Origin: Candidatus Latescibacterota bacterium
GTDB lineage: Bacteria > Latescibacterota > UBA2968 > GCA-2709665
NCBI GenBank assembly: GCA_012271065.1
Contig: JAAXHE010000251.1
Location: 1-7,854 of the forward strand
DNA length: 7,854 nt
Direction of reading: 5' to 3'
The notes under the pieces: generated by a model
Told to the model about the DNA's origin: nothing
Databases searched by the model: none
The model's input: only the letters and a program-made list of their open reading frames with translations
Shown: one piece after another, positions 1 to 5,984 of the stretch
How the letters are laid out: each line of letters begins with the position of its first letter
Numbering within the stretch: the first letter of the stretch is position 1
Made by a program: the position numbers and the translations under genes

Positions 1-506
1 CCGGGGAATTTCTCCAGATCGAAAAAGTCTGCGATGGTGGCCGGTTTTTCACCCTTTATGTTCTCCTTGTTGTACGCGTAGACTGTGGAGTAGAAAATCG
101 TGGCAGGGCCGCAGTCGGTCAGCGTTCCGGGGACAAAGTCCTCTGCCGCGGGCGTGCCGTCGGCGCCCGGGGGGAGCGAGCCCACGGAAACCGGTTCCAG
201 CAGACCCTCGTCGCAGCCGCGCACCAGGTCCGGAATCTCCAGGTCCACAACGTCCCAGTAGACGTTGCCCACGTCCACCTGCGCACGAATCTGCGCCAGG
301 CCGCCGTTGTAGTCTTCCAGGTTGATCGCGATCCCGGTTTCGGCAGTGAAGGACTCGTGGTAGCCCTTGACGCACGCGCGGGCATAAGACCCGCCCCACG
401 ACACCACCGTCAAAGGCCGGTCGCCGGCGACGGCGGCAGCCGCTGTCAGCATCGACAATCCCGTCATCGACGTGATACGCACGATCTTCCTCCGAATGTC
501 CTTCAT
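1..506 (-). CDS. ABC transporter periplasmic solute-binding protein, polyamine type (partial, C-terminus off the left edge)
   Basis: This is the extracytoplasmic receptor of the importer encoded by the next three genes; it captures the solute and hands it to the two permeases. The frame is open from the ATG at 506 to the window edge, giving about 168 residues of a protein usually 340-370 long. The start is a basic stretch (MKDIRRKIVR), then a hydrophobic segment and a signal-peptidase-like AVA-G site near residue 27. The mature part opens with LTVVSWGGSY (residues 32-41), the usual first strand of PotD/family 1 binding proteins, and includes YWDVVDLE (83-90), the domain I pattern of this group. 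The ATG overlaps the stop of the ATPase gene (ATGA, 503-506) and has a GGAGGAG ribosome site 5 nt upstream, so translation is probably coupled. The ligand-binding residues are mostly off the window, so putrescine, spermidine or another solute cannot be separated. Confidence 0.9.
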   Translation of the reverse strand, partial: MKDIRRKIVRITSMTGLSMLTAAAAVAGDRPLTVVSWGGSYARACVKGYHESFTAETGIAINLEDYNGGLAQIRAQVDVGNVYWDVVDLEIPDLVRGCDEGLLEPVSVGSLPPGADGTPAAEDFVPGTLTDCGPATIFYSTVYAYNKENIKGEKPATIADFFDLEKFP

Positions 507-1612
507 GTTGTCTCCTCCTCGTCATCCGGGTCCAATACCCGGCAATCGGTCGGCGTCCAACCGACACGGACCTCGTCTCCGACCAGCATGGCGCCGTGCC
601 CCACGATATTCGGTATCTTAGCGATAAAATCCGAACGGCCGCAGACGCTCACGCGAACCCGCAAATGGTCGCCCAGAAAGGTGATGTCCTCGATTCTTGC
701 GTCGAGCTCGTTCGTATAGAGGCCGGGATCGGGCGAGATGGCAATCCGCTCGGGCCGGATCGAAAGCGTGGTAGCGTCCCCCGGACCGCACGGAGCGACG
801 CGAAGAGCGCTGATGGTCCGACCGCCCGTCTCGACTTCGCAGATGTCCCCGTCGACGCTCCGCACCCGGCCGTGGAGACGGTTGTTTTCCCCGATGAAGC
901 GGGCGACGAACGAGCGTTCCGGCTCTTCGTAGAGAACCTCGGGCGCGGCGACCTGCTGGATATCGCCTCTCCGGAGTACGGCGATCCGGTCCGACATGAC
1001 CATCGCCTCCTCCTGGTCGTGGGTCACGTACACGACCGTTACGCCGAGGCCTTTCTGAATGCGCCTTATTTCGTATTGCATTTCCTCCCGCAGTCGCCGG
1101 TCGAGCGCCCCGAGCGGCTCGTCCATCAGCACCAGATCGGGTTCGAAGACCAACGCCCTCGCGATGGCGACCCGCTGCTGCTGGCCACCGGAAAGCTGGG
1201 ATGGCTTTCGTTCCTCAAATCCTTCGAGGCGGACCAGTTCAAGGGCCCGCGCCACGCGTTCACGGCATTCCACCCCGTCCAGCCCGCGCACCTCCAGCGG
1301 AAAGGCGAGGTTGCGGCCAACCGTCATATGTGGAAAGAGCGCGTAATTCTGGAAGACCATGCCGATTCCCCGTTTGCGCGGGGGCAGCTCGTGCACGGAA
1401 CGACCGTTGATACGAATGGCGCCGGACGATGGCGTTTCAAAGCCCGCGAGCATCATGAGACATGTGGTCTTACCAGACCCGGAAGGCCCGAGCATCGTCA
1501 GGAATTCGCCTTTTCGGACATCGAGATCGAGATTATCGACGACGAGGGTGCGGCCGTCGAAGCTCTTGCTGACACGCTCGAACTCGACGTGCGCCGTCTT
1601 GTTTGCGTGCAT
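503..1612 (-). CDS. ABC transporter ATP-binding protein, spermidine/putrescine type (PotA-like)
   Basis: This cytoplasmic ATPase powers the importer formed with the two adjacent permeases. Counting from the start at 1612 (369 residues), it has Walker A GPSGSGKT (42-49), the Q-loop in VFQNYALFPHMTV (about 86-98), the ABC signature LSGGQQQR (140-147), Walker B LVLMDEP (160-166) and the switch histidine in THD (198). The C-terminal 120 residues include SIRPERIAIS and match the TOBE domain found in PotA/FbpC/UgpC-type ATPases. Length is normal for the family. A longer reading from an in-frame ATG at 1633 adds seven residues. The inner ATG is preferred because GAGG lies 8 nt before it, whereas the outer ATG has only a weak purine stretch. 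The 3' end overlaps the binding-protein start by ATGA. All catalytic motifs are intact; only the substrate is unknown. Confidence 0.95.
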   Translation of the reverse strand: MHANKTAHVEFERVSKSFDGRTLVVDNLDLDVRKGEFLTMLGPSGSGKTTCLMMLAGFETPSSGAIRINGRSVHELPPRKRGIGMVFQNYALFPHMTVGRNLAFPLEVRGLDGVECRERVARALELVRLEGFEERKPSQLSGGQQQRVAIARALVFEPDLVLMDEPLGALDRRLREEMQYEIRRIQKGLGVTVVYVTHDQEEAMVMSDRIAVLRRGDIQQVAAPEVLYEEPERSFVARFIGENNRLHGRVRSVDGDICEVETGGRTISALRVAPCGPGDATTLSIRPERIAISPDPGLYTNELDARIEDITFLGDHLRVRVSVCGRSDFIAKIPNIVGHGAMLVGDEVRVGWTPTDCRVLDPDDEEETT

Positions 1613-1620
1613 TGGGGCGA

Positions 1621-1624
1621 CCTC
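1621..1624 (-). promoter_or_regulatory. Ribosome binding site deciding the ATPase start
   Basis: GAGG on the minus strand sits 8 nt upstream of the ATG at 1612. The alternative in-frame ATG at 1633 lacks a comparable site, so 1612 is the better start. Confidence 0.55.
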
Positions 1625-1684
1625 AGGATCCATTTGCTTTCTGATTGGTGTGTTGTTGGCGCAGAATTGCCGATGCGCCGCGGC

Positions 1685-2509
1685 CTATCTCGCGGTGGAA
1701 CGCCTTCGCATCCACTCGACGGCGAAGAGCAGCAGAACGGCGAAGACAATCAGAAACGTCGCCACCGCAAGGATGGTCGGGCTGATCTGCTCCCGGATGC
1801 CGGCCCACATCTGGCGCGGAATCGTACGCTGTTCGATCGCGGCCATGAACAGCACCACGACCACTTCATCGAAAGACGTGGCGAAGGCGAAGAGCGCCCC
1901 CGAGATCACGCCGGGCGCGATCAACGGGAATTGAACGCGACGAAAGGTCCGCACAGGCCCCGCGCCGAGACTCGCGGCCGCGCGCGTCAGGTTGGTGTCG
2001 AAGCCGGACAGCGTGGCGGTCACCGTGATCACGACAAACGGGGTCCCCAGCGCCGCGTGCGCCAGAATCAGGCCCAGATGCGTCTGCGCCAGCCCCAGGT
2101 TCGAGTAGAAGAAGAACATGCCCGCCGCCGCGATAATCACCGGAGTCACCATGGGCGAAATGAGCAGTCCCATCGCAAGGCGCCGGCCGGGCATGGCCGG
2201 GCTGGAAAGGCCCATCGCCGCGAGCGTACCCAGGCCGGTCGCCAGGACCGTGGAGGCGACCCCGATAATCAGGCTGTTGAGAAGCGCGCGCGTCCACACC
2301 TCGTTCTCGATGATCTGCCGGTACCAGCGCAACGACCAGGCTTCGGCATCCAGGCGCAGCATGCCCTCGGTAAACGTGAAGTAAGGCTGGGCATTGAAGC
2401 TCAGGGGTACAATCACCAGGATTGGCGCGACGAGAAACAGAAATACCGCGGCACAGAAGCCGGTGTAGAGATAACGGCCCACGCGTTCCCACGTTTCGAC
2501 TGGCGCCAT
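1685..2509 (-). CDS. ABC transporter permease, second subunit (PotC-like)
   Basis: This inner-membrane subunit forms the transport channel with the PotB-like permease. It has 274 residues, normal for PotC. The first membrane segment is FCAAVFLFLVAPILVIVPLSF (about 18-38), followed by the typical SFNAQPYFTF turn into the periplasm. Further hydrophobic segments lie at about 78-99, 111-133, 145-167, 200-222 and 245-264, giving six in all. The cytoplasmic EAA loop that docks onto the ATPase is clear at about 177-199: RAAASLGAGPVRTFRRVQFP, then LIAPG. The start at 2509 lies 1 nt after the stop of the upstream permease, so it is probably translated by re-initiation; no strong ribosome site is seen. 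A 72-nt gap separates its stop from the ATPase start at 1612. Assignment to the binding-protein-dependent permease family is firm, the substrate is not. Confidence 0.94.
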   Translation of the reverse strand: MAPVETWERVGRYLYTGFCAAVFLFLVAPILVIVPLSFNAQPYFTFTEGMLRLDAEAWSLRWYRQIIENEVWTRALLNSLIIGVASTVLATGLGTLAAMGLSSPAMPGRRLAMGLLISPMVTPVIIAAAGMFFFYSNLGLAQTHLGLILAHAALGTPFVVITVTATLSGFDTNLTRAAASLGAGPVRTFRRVQFPLIAPGVISGALFAFATSFDEVVVVLFMAAIEQRTIPRQMWAGIREQISPTILAVATFLIVFAVLLLFAVEWMRRRSTAR

Positions 2510-2510
2510 C

Positions 2511-3725
2511 TCAGCCCAACCTCATCCGCTCGATTCCCACCAGGCGGTCGTAGAGCACATACAGCGCGCCTACGCAGGCCAGCAGGATGCCGCCCAGCGC
2601 CGCGGCAAGACCCCAGTTGAGCGAGGTCTGCATATGGAAGGCAATCATGTTCGATATAAGCTGCCCGCTGCTTCCACCCACAAGCGCGGGAGTGATATAG
2701 TAACCGATCGCGAGGATGAATACCAGGAGCGATCCCGCGCTTACGCCCGGCAGGGTCTGCGGCCAATACACGCGCAAGAATGCCTGAAAGGGACTCGCGC
2801 CAAGGGAGGCCGCGGCGCTCATCTGAATTGGCGGGATGGCGCGCATGATCGAATAAAGCGGGAGAATCATGAACGGAAGCAGTACGTGCGTCATCGCCAC
2901 CAGGGTTCCGGTCATGTTGTATATCATCGCCAGACGTCCGTCGTCGCCGATCAGACCCAGAGCCACGAACAGGTCGTTGAGGACGCCCTGGGTCTGCAGC
3001 AGAACGATCCAGGAGGTGGTACGAACCAGCAGCGATGTCCAGAAGGGGATCAATACGAGAATCAGAAGCAGATTGCCGATACGCGGGGGCGAATGCGTGA
3101 TCAGATGAGCAATGGGGTAGCCGAGCAACAGGCAGAGCGCCGTTATGGTCAGGCTCACCCAGAGGGTCCGCCACAACAAGGGAAGGTAGATGCGGCGCGC
3201 CTCGGGCTGGCGTGCGATTAAACCGCCGGGCAGGCTCTGAAGGTCCAGGGCGTTCAGATAGTGGCGTGCGGTATAACGCTCACCGGCGCTTCGGATGGCG
3301 TGCCAGGTTCGCGCATCGCCCCAGTCGGAGTCGATGCCGATCATCGCGTCGCGCCATGGTCCGCTGTCCACGTGCCGCAGCCGCCGCGCGCTCTTCGTCA
3401 ACACGCTTCGCAGCCCCCCCCGGACCCGGTTCACGCGGCTGGCAATCTGCCCGAGGGTCCGACTCTCGCGTGCCTTCAAGAGTTCGCGGGCGGCGGATGC
3501 GTAGACCGCCTCAGAAGGAGCGCTCCTGTCGTCCCAGTCGCTCAGCAGTTCGAGTGTACGCGGCATCGCGTCGGCGACCACGGGATCGTAAACGCTTCGC
3601 ACGAGCATGGTCCCGAGCGGGGCCGCAAGGGTGAAGCCGACAAAGGCCATCAGCGGCAGCACCAGACCTGCCGCGCGCAGCTTCGGACGGAGATTCGGAT
3701 TACTGATATTCAGGTTTGATTCCAT
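2511..3725 (-). CDS. ABC transporter permease, first subunit (PotB-like) with a long periplasmic insert
   Basis: This is the first gene of the importer operon and the partner of the PotC-like permease in the inner membrane. It has 404 residues, compared with roughly 280-310 for classical PotB. The excess lies between membrane segment 1 (about 18-40) and segment 2 (about 183-207). These roughly 140 hydrophilic residues are rich in Arg, Ser and Ala and would face the periplasm. The rest is standard: segments at about 216-240, 268-292, 328-347 and 372-393, with the EAA loop SAAASLGASPFQAFLRVYWP at 303-322. Longer PotB-like permeases with such an insert are known in proteobacteria. The ATG at 3725 is the only reasonable start and has a weak ribosome site. 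The 111 nt to the upstream stop could hold the operon promoter, but no convincing -35/-10 pair was found, so readthrough from the upstream gene is possible. Confidence 0.93.
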   Translation of the reverse strand: MESNLNISNPNLRPKLRAAGLVLPLMAFVGFTLAAPLGTMLVRSVYDPVVADAMPRTLELLSDWDDRSAPSEAVYASAARELLKARESRTLGQIASRVNRVRGGLRSVLTKSARRLRHVDSGPWRDAMIGIDSDWGDARTWHAIRSAGERYTARHYLNALDLQSLPGGLIARQPEARRIYLPLLWRTLWVSLTITALCLLLGYPIAHLITHSPPRIGNLLLILVLIPFWTSLLVRTTSWIVLLQTQGVLNDLFVALGLIGDDGRLAMIYNMTGTLVAMTHVLLPFMILPLYSIMRAIPPIQMSAAASLGASPFQAFLRVYWPQTLPGVSAGSLLVFILAIGYYITPALVGGSSGQLISNMIAFHMQTSLNWGLAAALGGILLACVGALYVLYDRLVGIERMRLG

Positions 3726-3795
3726 ACAGAAGATGCATATTTTTCAACTTCTTACGTACGATCCAACTCTCGAGGATACTTCTGTCTGAATCCGT

Positions 3796-3828
3796 CGTCG
3801 TCTGGAGCGAAGCCCGCCATTGACGACG
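3796..3828. repeat. Inverted repeat between the decarboxylase-like gene and the importer operon
   Basis: CGTCGTC (3796-3802) and GACGACG (3822-3828) form a 7-bp stem around a 19-nt loop, just after the stop of the upstream gene on the minus strand. No U-run follows, so it is at best a weak terminator or an mRNA-stabilising structure. A second register of the left arm exists because CGTC is repeated (3793-3802). Confidence 0.35.
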
Positions 3829-3836
3829 TAGCGCCG

Positions 3837-4427
3837 CTAAGGATTGAACGTGGGGCAGTCGACAAGGGTTGGCGCGCAAACCTCGGGGACCGGGACCTGA
3901 AACGCATTGAGCGTCTGCGCCACCAGGCTGTAGTAGCCGACAATCCCGGTCAACTCCACAACACCGGTCTTACCGAGCGCTTCCCCTGCGGCGTTGAAAA
4001 CGCCCTCCGGAACGAATCGATTGTTGAGCAATTCGCTGACGTAGTCGAAAACCGCGCGTTCGTCGTCTCGGCCGAAATGGGGATCCCTCCCGTGACGGAC
4101 CGCGTCGATGACCCCTTCGCTCAACCCGCTTTCAGCGGCGAAGGGTTCGTGCAGGGACCACTCCACCTGGCAATCCCAGAATCGCGCCGTAACGAGGATG
4201 GCGAGCTCGCTGAGCCTCGGCTCCAGGCAGGTGCGGTACCGGACGAATTCGCCCAGGCTCTGCGCGCGGTCGGCCAGTTCCGGACTGTGCAGCCAGATTC
4301 CAAACGGCCCGGCGATGCTGCCCCTGGTCTCGAGGATGGCATCGTAAATTCGCGCCTGTTCCTCGTTAAGTTCCGCGCGTTCCAACTGGCCTGGTCTGGT
4401 CATTCGCAAAGGCTCCGCATAAGTCAT
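3837..4427 (-). CDS. Carboxymuconolactone decarboxylase (CMD/AhpD-like) family protein
   Basis: This 196-residue protein belongs to the all-helical CMD/AhpD superfamily. Recognisable stretches are LEPRLSELAILVTARFWDCQ (68-87), then EWSLHEPFAAESGLS (89-103), and the C-terminal VVELTGIVGYYSLVAQTLNA (156-175), which match a subgroup of about 180-200 residues common in soil and marine bacteria. The CxxC pair of AhpD peroxidases is absent; the equivalent place reads E-W-S-L-H (89-93). It is therefore not an AhpD-type alkylhydroperoxidase and more likely acts on, or binds, a small organic acid or lactone; the substrate is unknown. An inner ATG at 4403 has GGAG 9 nt upstream and could be the true start (188 residues), while the outer ATG at 4427 lacks a clear ribosome site. 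It precedes the importer genes on the same strand by 111 nt, which suggests but does not prove a shared pathway. Confidence 0.88.
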   Translation of the reverse strand: MTYAEPLRMTRPGQLERAELNEEQARIYDAILETRGSIAGPFGIWLHSPELADRAQSLGEFVRYRTCLEPRLSELAILVTARFWDCQVEWSLHEPFAAESGLSEGVIDAVRHGRDPHFGRDDERAVFDYVSELLNNRFVPEGVFNAAGEALGKTGVVELTGIVGYYSLVAQTLNAFQVPVPEVCAPTLVDCPTFNP

Positions 4428-4489
4428 CTCAGGTCGATGTCAATAGGAAGTTGGGAGAAAACCTCTTTCACGGAGCGCATAGTCGTGTA

Positions 4490-4714
4490 TCACCGGCTTG
4501 CCAATTCGACGGTCGACGTTGCCGGGGGCAGAGGCTTTCCGTCCTTCTGGTATATAGCGATCGCCTCCTCTACAATCCTGCATAGATGATCAAAATCGGC
4601 CCTTTCGTCGTCTCCGTGGCAACCACCGTAAATCAGTCCGGGCGCGCTGCCAACATAGCATTGATCCTCTTCGGACCATTCAACAATCTTTGCGTACCTG
4701 GCGCTGCCTTTCAT
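4490..4714 (-). CDS. HicB-like antitoxin family protein without a HicA partner next to it
   Basis: This 74-residue protein has the HicB N-terminal pattern: KIVEWSEEDQCYVGSAPGL (9-27), then GGCHGDDERADFDHLCRIVE (30-49) and the ending IAIYQKDGKPLPPAT. These strands and helix form the partial RNase H-like fold that blocks HicA toxins. The ribbon-helix-helix DNA-binding domain that follows PLPPAT in longer relatives (about 110 residues) is missing, and no continuation was found in other frames after the stop. Its ATG overlaps the stop of the preceding 58-residue gene (ATGA, 4711-4714), with AGGA a few nt upstream, so the two are probably coupled. No hicA adjoins it; the only HicA in view is at 5275-5475 with its own HicB. 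It may be an orphan antitoxin, a remnant, or a working partner of the 58-residue protein. Confidence 0.8.
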   Translation of the reverse strand: MKGSARYAKIVEWSEEDQCYVGSAPGLIYGGCHGDDERADFDHLCRIVEEAIAIYQKDGKPLPPATSTVELASR

Positions 4715-4887
4715 CTGTCCTTGTAGGCCTCTGAAATCAGGAAATCCAATTTGCCGGCCTTTGAATCCGCTTCAATCTGCCGGTCCCATTCTTTACAGTC
4801 CAACTCATTAAACCATTGTCTTAATTCGATGTATTCAGATTTGGGGAGCGCCAAGATTGCCTGCTGTATATCTGTTACTTTTGTCAT
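4711..4887 (-). CDS. Small antitoxin-like protein of the kind usually paired with RelE/ParE toxins
   Basis: This is a 58-residue reading frame starting ATG at 4887. It begins MTKVTDIQQAILALPKSEYI and continues ELRQWFNELD, then EWDRQIEADSKAGKLDFLISEAY. This is the familiar pattern of small proteobacterial and cyanobacterial antitoxins (LP..E...LR.W...D...WD.QIE.D...GKLD.L..EA) that normally lie directly before a RelE/ParE-type toxin gene. Relatives usually continue with a short basic tail (about 65-75 residues); here the protein stops soon after EAYKDR. Instead of a toxin, the gene overlaps a HicB-like antitoxin by ATGA. The upstream region has TTGACA at 4940-4945 as a possible -35, but the matching -10 (TCAAAC) is poor. 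The family call rests on recalled motif similarity and is fairly secure; activity is unknown. Confidence 0.75.
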   Translation of the reverse strand: MTKVTDIQQAILALPKSEYIELRQWFNELDCKEWDRQIEADSKAGKLDFLISEAYKDR

Positions 4888-5062
4888 TTTTTATGTCCAC
4901 AATTCAGATCCTGCACGTTTGAAGCCTACGTCTCCCGTTTGTCAAGTAGCGGAACGGGCCATTACGCCCGCATCCAATCACTTCCTTTCTAACGTCGCTA
5001 CGCTTGAAGATTTCCAAGCATTCTTACGTTAAGCTTCACGTGGGTCATCCTGTCATCGGTAC
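4888..5062. other. Spacer between the two antitoxin modules: possible promoter and nested inverted repeats
   Basis: No gene was found in these 175 bases. It holds a minus-strand TTGACA (4940-4945) with a poor -10 17 nt downstream, two direct CAAACG copies (minus strand, 4916-4921 and 4936-4941) exactly 20 bp apart, a small stem CGGGC-CATTAC-GCCCG near 4960, and the nested palindrome at 4990-5031. Confidence 0.5.
4990..5031. repeat. Nested inverted repeat with symmetric 7-nt internal loop (attC-like outline)
   Basis: The outer arms are TAACG (4990-4994) and CGTTA (5027-5031); the inner arms are GCTTG (5002-5006) and CAAGC (5015-5019). Exactly seven unpaired bases lie between outer and inner arms on each side, with an 8-nt apical loop. 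The right end reads GTTAAGC (5029-5035), which fits the integron attC R' consensus GTTRRRY. The left end TTCTAAC fits RYYYAAC at six of seven positions. It is shorter than ordinary attC sites and no integrase is in view, so the structure is seen but its identity is only suggested. Confidence 0.4.
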
Positions 5063-5278
5063 TCATGATGCAACTTCGAGGTACACCGACTCCGCAGTCG
5101 GCTCCGGAATCGGATAACGCTCCTGTTTCATTCCGTCGATGTGAAACTCAATTGCCTCCTTCATGTTCGTTTCCACTTCCTGCCGCGTGGCGCCGGTGGA
5201 TACACATCCGGGAAGGTCCGGAGAATACGCCGAGAACCCGGTTTCCGTAACTTCGATGACGATCAAGTACTTGCTCAT
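5063..5278 (-). CDS. hicB: HicB antitoxin of a HicAB toxin-antitoxin pair
   Basis: This is a 71-residue short-form HicB. It neutralises HicA by covering its active site. Diagnostic stretches are KYLIVIEVTETGFSAYSPDL (3-22), then PGCVSTGATRQEVETNMKEA (23-42) and the helix and loop ending HIDGMKQERYPIPEP. The SPDLPGC and TGAT patterns are hallmarks of the family. A C-terminal DNA-binding domain is not present, so this copy may not repress its own promoter through the usual domain. The ATG overlaps the hicA stop (ATGA, 5275-5278) and has AAGG 3 nt upstream, consistent with translational coupling in the order hicA-hicB. Its stop at 5063-5065 is followed by the spacer carrying the nested inverted repeat. 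Confidence 0.93.
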   Translation of the reverse strand: MSKYLIVIEVTETGFSAYSPDLPGCVSTGATRQEVETNMKEAIEFHIDGMKQERYPIPEPTAESVYLEVAS

Positions 5279-5475
5279 GACCTTCCCCTCTCGGAAAGTT
5301 GCGACTGCTTCAAGATACTGTTCTGAGTGTCGGGGCCTAAATCTTCACCCGGCTTTCCAGGTACAGTTACCAGTCCTTTCTTTCGCGGATGTTTGTATTG
5401 ACGGTGACTACCTTGCGTTCTGACAAGGAACCATCCATCATCCTGGATCATTCGGATGATTTCTCTCACCTTCAT
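5275..5475 (-). CDS. hicA: HicA mRNA-interferase toxin
   Basis: HicA proteins are small dsRNA-binding-fold ribonucleases that cut mRNA and stop growth unless bound by HicB. This 66-residue copy shows the whole family pattern: MKVREIIRMIQDDGWFLVR (1-19), then the catalytic-histidine motif GSHRQYKHP (22-30, His24), then GLVTVPGKPGEDLGPDT and the closing helix NSILKQSQLS. It resembles the variant in which VTV is followed by GKP..DL rather than by a second histidine. No truncation or missing key residue is visible, so the toxin is probably functional. The start at 5475 has only a weak GAGA ribosome site, as often seen for toxins kept at low expression. It is the first gene of the pair and is transcribed leftward from the gene-free region; a TTGAAA box near 5519-5524 with an AT-rich TTTTAT 19 nt downstream is a weak promoter candidate. 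Confidence 0.93.
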   Translation of the reverse strand: MKVREIIRMIQDDGWFLVRTQGSHRQYKHPRKKGLVTVPGKPGEDLGPDTQNSILKQSQLSERGRS

Positions 5476-5506
5476 CGGTCTCTATCAGCCCCAAATAAAA
5501 CTCACC

Positions 5507-5545
5507 GCGCAACGTGGCGTTTCAAGAGAAAGCTCTGAGTTGGGC
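5507..5545. repeat. Imperfect inverted repeat upstream of hicA
   Basis: GCGCAAC (5507-5513) and GTTGGGC (5539-5545) pair at six of seven positions. Inside, TC-A-AGAG (5522-5528) pairs with CTCT-GA (5533-5538), with one bulged A and a 4-nt loop. GTTGGGC fits the attC consensus GTTRRRY, but the unpaired spacer is on one side only. It is a possible operator or a weak second attC-like site. Confidence 0.25.
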
Positions 5546-5783
5546 TTCGTCGAAGTTTCCGGATACGCATGATGAAAGCTGACAATATCACGGAAACATA
5601 GGATCGCTGCAACTACATTCTTCTTTTGTTCACGCACCCCGTGACTGTGGACAAGATGGAAACTGGAGAAAGAGTGATTGCCCGACTACCAAAGGAGCCA
5701 TCGACCCTTGACTAGAGCACAACCGCGTTCTCTGTTATCTATTTCGATTGCGATTTTACAGCAGTCTCCGGATAATTCGCCGG

Positions 5784-5799
5784 GGTTGAATGGTTGAAT
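5784..5799 (+). repeat. Perfect tandem octamer GGTTGAAT x2 at the -35 region
   Basis: GGTTGAAT occurs at 5784-5791 and again at 5792-5799 without a gap. The second copy contains the -35 element of the promoter at 5794-5822, so the repeat may be a regulator site or a small duplication that created the promoter. Confidence 0.6.
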
Positions 5800-5822
5800 A
5801 TACTGGAATAAGGACATATAAT
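5794..5822 (+). promoter_or_regulatory. Sigma70-type promoter for the exported-protein gene
   Basis: TTGAAT (5794-5799, four of six consensus bases) and TATAAT (5817-5822, perfect) are separated by the optimal 17 bp. Transcription should begin near 5829, leaving a leader of about 155 nt before the ATG at 5985. Confidence 0.7.
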
Positions 5823-5984
5823 GATAATGGATGGCCTCGAATAACCCCCACAACCATCCGAAACGACCCTGTTTTCAACTTGAACGTCCTCAGAATCGAA
5901 TCACATCCCTCCACCTCGACAGAAAGCCCTGCTGATCAGCGGTTCCTATTTCGAAAATAACCGAAAAACAAGGAGAAAAACGAC

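Larger units (their letters stand above)
5476..5984. other. Gene-free region between hicA and the exported-protein gene
   Basis: No reading frame in these 509 bases resembles a gene; stops are frequent in the frames examined and no RNA gene is recognised. It carries divergent regulation: hicAB is read leftward and the 177-residue protein rightward. Visible elements are short palindromes at 5507-5545 and 5545-5555 (CTTCG-T-CGAAG), the plus-strand promoter at 5794-5822, the TTCAA-C-TTGAA dyad at 5874-5884, the palindrome GCTGATCAGC at 5931-5940 and TTTCGAAA at 5949-5956. The portion 5556-5760 shows nothing I can name. Confidence 0.6.

Noticed and set aside
596..2620. A 674-codon open frame on the plus strand
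   Set aside because: It lies opposite the ATPase and permease genes, has no family motifs and a shadow-like Arg/His/Gly-rich composition typical of the antisense of GC-rich genes.
4403..4434. TTGACA followed after 16 nt by TATGCG at the CMD-family start
   Set aside because: The -10 matches poorly and the start site would fall inside the gene, leaving the 4403 start nearly leaderless; possible but not supported.
4424..4480. An 18-codon minus-strand frame ending in an ATGA overlap with the CMD-family start
   Set aside because: It has no ribosome site, its length is easily reached by chance, and nothing supports translation.
4751..5032. A 93-codon plus-strand open frame
   Set aside because: It is the shadow of the 58-residue antitoxin gene plus spacer, with no recognisable motif or ribosome site.
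5640..5715. A short plus-strand frame starting GTGACTGTGGAC
   Set aside because: It gives only about 24 residues after the GTG, has no ribosome site and resembles no known protein.
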